From Labia minor (taxonomy: Eukaryota; Arthropoda; Insecta; Dermaptera; Spongiphoridae): a stretch of 64,000 nt of DNA. Shown here one piece after another: positions 58,255 through 64,000 of the stretch. Positions within the stretch are counted from its first letter, which is position 1, and the number at the start of each line of letters is the position of its first letter. The DNA is taken from the NCBI GenBank assembly GCA_963082975.1, contig OY720350.1, positions 52,220,734 to 52,284,733 of the forward strand, written 5' to 3'. The notes under the pieces are model-generated. The model did not search any database. It was not told the DNA's origin and worked only from the letters and a program-made list of their open reading frames with translations. A program made the translations under genes and the position numbers.

Positions 58255-58935
58255 AAAAGTCAACTCCTGAGGAATATCCCTAACAGGGATGCTGATATTG
58301 CGGAGCTGGTCCCCCCAATATGGCTTATAAGAAATTACATGTAGGACAAAAATTAAAATTTAAAAAGTTAGAATGTTTAACTGTTTAATTTCCCTCGTCA
58401 TTCTAAATGGTTTGAGGGTTCAATTTTCCCCCAGACCACTCATAAATAATTATTTCGTCACGTCTGGGCCACTTCCACAACATTCTGTTTTGTTCCATGG
58501 TCTTCATCTAACAATCACTGTCAAGTCGGGCGCGATATCCCTCGCACACACAATTCCTCCTATCACTCCTTTGACTTGCAAATAGTAAAAATGAGTGATA
58601 CATGATAAGTCTTAATAATAATTTTAAAGAAAGTGCAAAAAGGTAGAGTACACTATATTTATTAAAATTGAAAAAAAAACAAAACAAAATTACAAGCCTT
58701 TGAAATAAATATAATGAAATTTCGCTTGTGTTGATCTTCAAGATGGCAGACAAAACAAATCATTCATAAAGGGTTCACTTAAAACGACTAAGGCAGACAC
58801 GTTTCATCTGGTCACATAGATAGCAACTATCCTCCTTCAATGCCTTTCCCACGCCAAAAGACCTAGTTTTCGAGAATTAGATATCCCGTCATATCCCTAA
58901 CCTCGTCATATCCCTTGGTTTTACATTAGATATTT
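58255..58935 (+). repeat. Unnamed long repeat, copy 2, uninterrupted
   Basis: This is the intact-order relative of 30905-32103. It contains several tatccc(t/g) motifs at both ends (58271, 58536, 58881, 58893, 58907) and no ORF of note. It is diverged from copy 1 by many substitutions and small indels, so the family is old. Confidence 0.6.
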
Positions 58936-61283
58936 CCCAGTCAGATTATAAACTACTTAATCCATTGCAATATATTTAATTTTTTGTTAATTCTTTATTA
59001 ATGTAATTATTTATTTTTTTATTATTTATTTGATAGCTATTAACACCAGATGATAGATTAATTTAATAACTAATTTAATTTTAAAAAATAAAAATGAAAT
59101 TAGATTTAAATCGTTTTTTAGGCCAAAACTCCTTCATATACAATATGTATAAATATACATTTAAAGCTCTTATAATAATACATATTAGTTAGATATGAAA
59201 ATAATAATTTAATAGTTTAAAAAAAAAAAAAATTAATTGATGCTAGCATAGCCAAACTTTCTCTGTATCCTCACCATATAATAATTCCATAATTAATAAA
59301 TAGAAATTTGAACAGTTTTTTTTCTAACAAAGTAAAAAACAGCCCGTACTTATAATGTATTAAATAAATAAATAAATAAATAATGTAAATTGTTCATGAA
59401 ATCAAAAAAATATAAATTGATAATCAATTCCCTAATAGCATTGCATGACACTAATTGATGTAAAATAAAATAAAAATTGAAATTATTTAACTTTATATTA
59501 TTATTATAAGGTTCACTATACAAATTATTACAAAAAATATATTTAGTTTCATGTCTCATTTATTTTTTAATAATAACGATTTGTTAAATACACTGACCGC
59601 AACATTTACTGATTTATAAATGAAAATATCGATGAATATCACTTTGAAGTTATTAAATTTATAAAAATATAAGTTTATTGATTATAGCTATTAAAGAATT
59701 ATACTATAAGAGAATTTCATTTCATTTTCTATTTATAAAGTGTAAACCAAACTGAATTATAATAATGATGAGAATTTGATATATTTATTAATGATCAGAT
59801 ATTAATTATTAAATGGTCATTAATAATAATAATTTATATTTTCGAAAAAAAAAAGGATATATCTTTCAATTTCTTGGGTGGGGATATTTATTTTATTTAT
59901 TTATTTATATATTTTAGATTTGTCTTCTCTGTCATGTCAGTTCATCTAAGGTTATAATTTTCTAAGAAGTCCCTTTAATTCATAACCAACATTAACCTTT
60001 TGAATTTCCGGGCAATTTCTTTTCAAAGATGTATTTTTATTGCACTTCAATGTATCGTTTTTAAAATAGCTTCACTCCCTCTCTACTCTTTCTCCACTTA
60101 GGAGAATTATATGTACCATACTCATGTAAAAGAAAACGAGAGAGAGAGAGTGTCTTACGCTTGGAATAATAAATATTTCTTAGATTCATAAATTAAAACT
60201 GGCCGGGATGAGTCCTTGCAGCTTTTTCAAAGTGTGGCGTTAAACAAATGAGAACTTAATGGGTTGGAATTTACGAGTGTAGAACAAAATAAGTAAGAAA
60301 AATAATAAAATATGGAATTATTCTACAAATGTGGTTGTATTACAACGAACGAGCCATTAAAAATTTAAATATATGAAACCATTTATTTTATTCTTATTTA
60401 AAAGTAAAAAAAAAAACAAAAACATTCTGTGTGAATTTATTTATTATAAAATTTTCAATTTATATATAAAAGAGAATTTATAGATTTTGATCAGCAATCT
60501 TAAAAATAAATTTTCAATTTTATTAGAAAACGGCTTTGGAAAAAAAATCTAAGTCGTTAATAATCCTTGTAGGTGCCATTCATTAAATTTGTTTGTGTAT
60601 TTTCTACTTTAAAAGATATAAAATGATCTATTTTTACTTGAACAAATGGAGAATCTTATTTTAGAAAAGTTAGTCTAAAATTGTAGCTAACTGTAATTTA
60701 AATATGTACAGTATAACTAATACATGATTTAATTCAATCTGATATTAAAGTGTATAATTTAATTTATTCAAATAATATATTAATTTTAATATCAAATAAA
60801 TTATATATAGTATAATAAATATACAAAATATATAAATTATATTACCCGCCCTATATATATATATATATATATACTCGTATGTATATAAAAGAAAGTAAAC
60901 ATTCTCCATATTATTAATTTTTTATTTTAATTTATTGGACAAGATATTATTATTACAATGTATAATCGACCATAAGATTACATTCTGTATGTCAGTGATG
61001 CTTTTTTTTTAATTTTCGTAAGTAACAAAAGTGCCACATAGATTTATAATTATAAGTCTTGGGCGGGTCGCCAAAAAAATAAAAAACATCATTTACGTAT
61101 TATTTATTTAGTTGTTAAGTAACATTGTTATAACGTAAAGACATACAATACTTAAATAAATTTATTTTAATATTAGTTGTTATAAATATTAATAAGAATT
61201 ATAGTACTGTACTTGCAGTTTATGCATCCTTCTATTAATTTATAGATTTAGAAAGGTTGAAAAAAAATAAAATTAAAATTTGT
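58936..61283. other. AT-rich non-coding DNA
   Basis: A mixed-composition patch at about 60060-60270 includes a (GA)n run (60137-60150) and no ORF. A (TA)n run lies near 60853-60872. No exon was recognised. Confidence 0.45.
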
Positions 61284-61392
61284 ACTATCTCGCCAGAGAT
61301 AGTATTGCGATCACGAAAATTTTCGGTGACGAGATTTTGATGTTTCTATACGTTTTGAAGGTCCCTGAGTCATTTTCACTAAGGTTGAGAAA

Positions 61393-61432
<40 letters not shown>

Positions 61433-61876
61433 TAGACAAGATTACGCAAAAACGGTTTGAGCTAAAATCATGAAATTTGGTATTCGGGCATTATTCAAAA
61501 TTCGTAGTATTCTATCAACTTTTGAGAAATGTAGCTCAATCGAAAGAGGGTCAGGGTCATTACCTACCACGTTTTGATTTTGTTTCCTCTAAACTGACCG
61601 TAAAATTAGAGATATATGTTTGATAGTTTTTCACATGATTAATAATTGTATAAAACTGCTATATATAGAATTTCAACTTGATTGAATCGCTGAAAGTACC
61701 GGAATTAATTTTTTTGACGACTGCAAATCACGCGCCAGCACGTGACGTTGTGCCATCAATATTATTTATTAATTTTAATTTATAATTTATTTAAATTAAT
61801 TTAATATAATTTAAATATAATATATGTTATTTAATACAATTCCAATTTCGAGATAGTCGAGTGGAGACACTCCTGC
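61284..61876 (+). repeat. actatctcgcc-family (HINE-like) element, copy 5
   Basis: This copy is close to full length: it starts with the perfect hairpin actatctcgccagagatagt and ends with the gagtg-gaga-cactc hairpin and tcctgct. The microsatellite is (TC)n(TG)n (61394-61432). A short block next to the distal AT-rich part is deleted (the sequence jumps from gtgccatcaa to tattatttat). Confidence 0.85.
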
Positions 61877-62394
61877 TTATTTCTATAACTATTTCATTAA
61901 TTAAATTATCTATTTCTGTAATTTATAAATAATATAATATTATTATATTTTATATATTAAATATATTTTAATGAATCAAAATAATAACAAGAAAATAATA
62001 ATATAATAAATAAATTATATAAAATTGCGATCATTTAGGATTTTTATAAATAAAAATTTATTTATGTGGTTTTATTACTGGGGCAAATGAAAAAATTACA
62101 TAATGAAAATGAGATGTCCTTAATACATTTTCTTCACAATATAGAATCAGATATAAAAGAATTTGGAAAAAATAAATATTACAATTAACTCAAGATATAT
62201 CTATAATATGATAAGAATATGATTATATATATTTAACGCAAGGTGTTTAGTAACAACGTAAAGTTATAATATATATATATATATATGTATTTAAAATTTA
62301 CAAATAATTTATATATTTGAAATTTCTTAATGGGAGGGACAATTTTTATGTGTGAGGTCCTGCATTCTCCTTTGATATTTTATTATCTTCCAGT
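61877..62394. other. AT-rich non-coding DNA
   Basis: It contains a (TA)n run near 62267-62285. Nothing else was recognised. Confidence 0.5.
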
Positions 62395-62810
62395 CTTTCG
62401 TTGCGGCTTTTAAAAATGATCAGTTAAACCGCGTTGACAGTTGATTATTTACATCCAAAGAGGCTGCGGGAAAAACGGCCCGCTTTTTCGGCTTATATTA
62501 TTTTTTTTCGATTTTCGTAATGTTTGTCGCAAATTGACGACCATTGATGGAGAGAGAGATGAAGAGCCAAAAAAACATGTGAATGAGAGAGAGTCTGTCT
62601 CATGTGAGTATGTGTGTTATTTTAACAGAAGACAGAGAGGAAAAAGAAAAGAGAAGCCGAAACCCGCCCTCACTGTTGGATGGCCAAAGCCTGGTGCATT
62701 TTTATGTGCAGACAGACAGCTCATCTGGCACACGTTTATTTAGCTAATGTATCTCCTCTTGGTTTTGCCGACGCAAGCACGAAAACGCGCTGAAAAATTG
62801 ACAAGAAAAT
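62395..62810 (+). promoter_or_regulatory. GC-richer island, candidate promoter or leader exon
   Basis: This is the longest low-AT stretch outside coding DNA and known repeats, with several CpGs (cgttgcggc, accgcgttgac, aaaacgcgctg) and (GA)n-like purine runs (62545-62600, 62628-62655). A 100-codon open frame lies within it but has no recognisable domain. The (GA)n content recalls GAGA-type sites of arthropod promoters. It could be a downstream E74 promoter (B-type isoforms) or an unrelated gene's start. Confidence 0.3.
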
Positions 62811-63073
62811 ATCTTACCAAAAAAAAAACAACAGTTCTGATAAAGTAAGGAGACTAGGACTAGAACAAGATCAAGCACTTCCTTCCGTCTTTTCTCACTA
62901 TTTTCTATAATTAAATTTACAAATCTAGGTTATATTTTTCTGTCATTTAAAAAATTATTCTTTTTTTTATATCCATTCTAAATATAGATTATTATTTAAA
63001 AAAAAAAAAAATTAAAATTTTAAAATGATAATTTAAAATTTATTTATATTTAAATAGATTAATAGTTATTTTT

Positions 63074-63714
63074 ACTATCTAGCCAGAGATAGTATTGCGA
63101 TCACGAAAATTTTCGATGTTGAGATTTTGATGTTTTTATACGTTTTGAAGGTTCCTGAATCATTTTCACTAAGGTTGAGAAAAATGTCTCTCTCTCTCTC
63201 TCTCTCTGTGGGTGTGTGTGTGTGTATGTGTCATGTATGTGTATGTATGTAACCAAAATTACGCAAAAACATTTTGAGCTAGAATGATGAAATTTCCTTC
63301 ATGGGCATTATTCAAAATTCATAATTTTCTATCAACTTTTGAGAAATGAAGCTCAACCGGAAGAGGGTCATTACCTACAACGTTTTGATTTTTTTTTTCT
63401 TCTAAACTGACCGTAAAAATAAAGATATATGTTTGATAATTTTTCACATGATTAATAATTGTATAAAACTGCTATATATAGAATTTCAGCTTGATTGAAT
63501 CGCTGAAAGTACCAGAATTAATTTTTTAACACTTCAAATCTCACGCGCTATCACGTGACGTGATGCCATCAACAAAGAGCCAAACATGCGCTGGTTTAAT
63601 AAATATTATTTATTAATTTTAATTTATAAATTAATAAATTTAATTTGATTTAAATTAATATATGTTATTTAATCCAATTTAAATTTGCGAGATAGTCGAG
63701 TAGTGACACTCCAG
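63074..63714 (+). repeat. actatctcgcc-family (HINE-like) element, copy 6, full length
   Basis: It begins actatctagccagagatagt (one mismatch in the stem) and ends at gagtagtgacactccag, with the terminal hairpin weakened by mutation. It contains a (TC)n(TG)n stretch (63187-63255), the core and the AT-rich distal part. Confidence 0.85.
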
Positions 63715-64000
63715 ATTTTTTTGTTTTATTTCTATTTCAATTAATTGTAATTTATATTAAAATTTACTTGATGATAATCTTTTTATTAACCGTTTATTTT
63801 GAAATTAAAAATAATAATAATAATACATTTTATAAAAAAATAACTTAATAGATATCAGCATTTCTTAATTTTTAAGAAAATATGTGATGGCTGAACCTTA
63901 TCAATACTTGTTTTGTAAATTAAATGTGAAAATATTCAGATATTTTATTATTTTTTGGTTAGTAGTTTTTAACACTCCTTTAACACCGTTTCGCTATTAC
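63715..64000. other. AT-rich right edge
   Basis: No feature was recognised. Confidence 0.5.

Overview
The window is AT-rich, intron- and transposon-dominated animal DNA, most likely from an arthropod. The strongest host signal is the 5' half of the ecdysone-inducible ETS factor E74 (Eip74EF) on the + strand. A coding exon carries the conserved E74A start (MPFIDD..LLWCPDNDG), and further phase-compatible exons follow at 3336-3506, 4742-4958, 9404-9505 and, less certainly, 15432-15625 and 44147-44258. No ETS DNA-binding domain was found, so the 3' exons probably lie beyond the right edge. Compact copepod-like features (very high AT, many DNA transposons, a mariner of the kind common in copepods and ants) would fit a caligid copepod, but the species is inference only.

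Layout: 1-1713 holds the first two coding exons of an LSM11-like U7 snRNP gene on the - strand. 2306-15625 holds the E74 leader and N-terminal exons. From 15626 to 64000 the DNA looks like one very large intron, or intron plus flanking DNA, filled with mobile elements. These include a hairpin-bearing short repeat clustered at 17.9-18.4 kb, a 520-bp tRNA-derived SINE with a 13-bp target duplication (19469-19988), a mariner wreck (25203-26094), and a Ty3/gypsy element whose 5' half has collapsed but whose outer boundaries survive (27879-30369). There are also two LINE 3' ends, six copies of a ~600-bp Helentron/HINE-like family, several copies of a second (GTCY)n-bearing family, and three hAT elements with intact 8-bp target duplications. 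One of the hAT elements (45625-48940) carries an uninterrupted 619-residue BED-finger transposase.

How the parts relate: LSM11 and E74 are arranged head to head or nested, and nothing suggests they act together. The transposons are host-independent passengers, but several bring motifs of regulatory interest into the locus (perfect CRE palindromes, an ETS site). A few GC-richer islands (about 11.8-12.1, 13.0-13.2, 21.7-22.0, 35.1-35.4, 43.6-43.7, 56.1-56.3 and 62.4-62.8 kb) have no ORF of note and are candidates for alternative E74 promoters or enhancers. No rRNA genes, intact tRNA genes or CRISPR arrays were seen.
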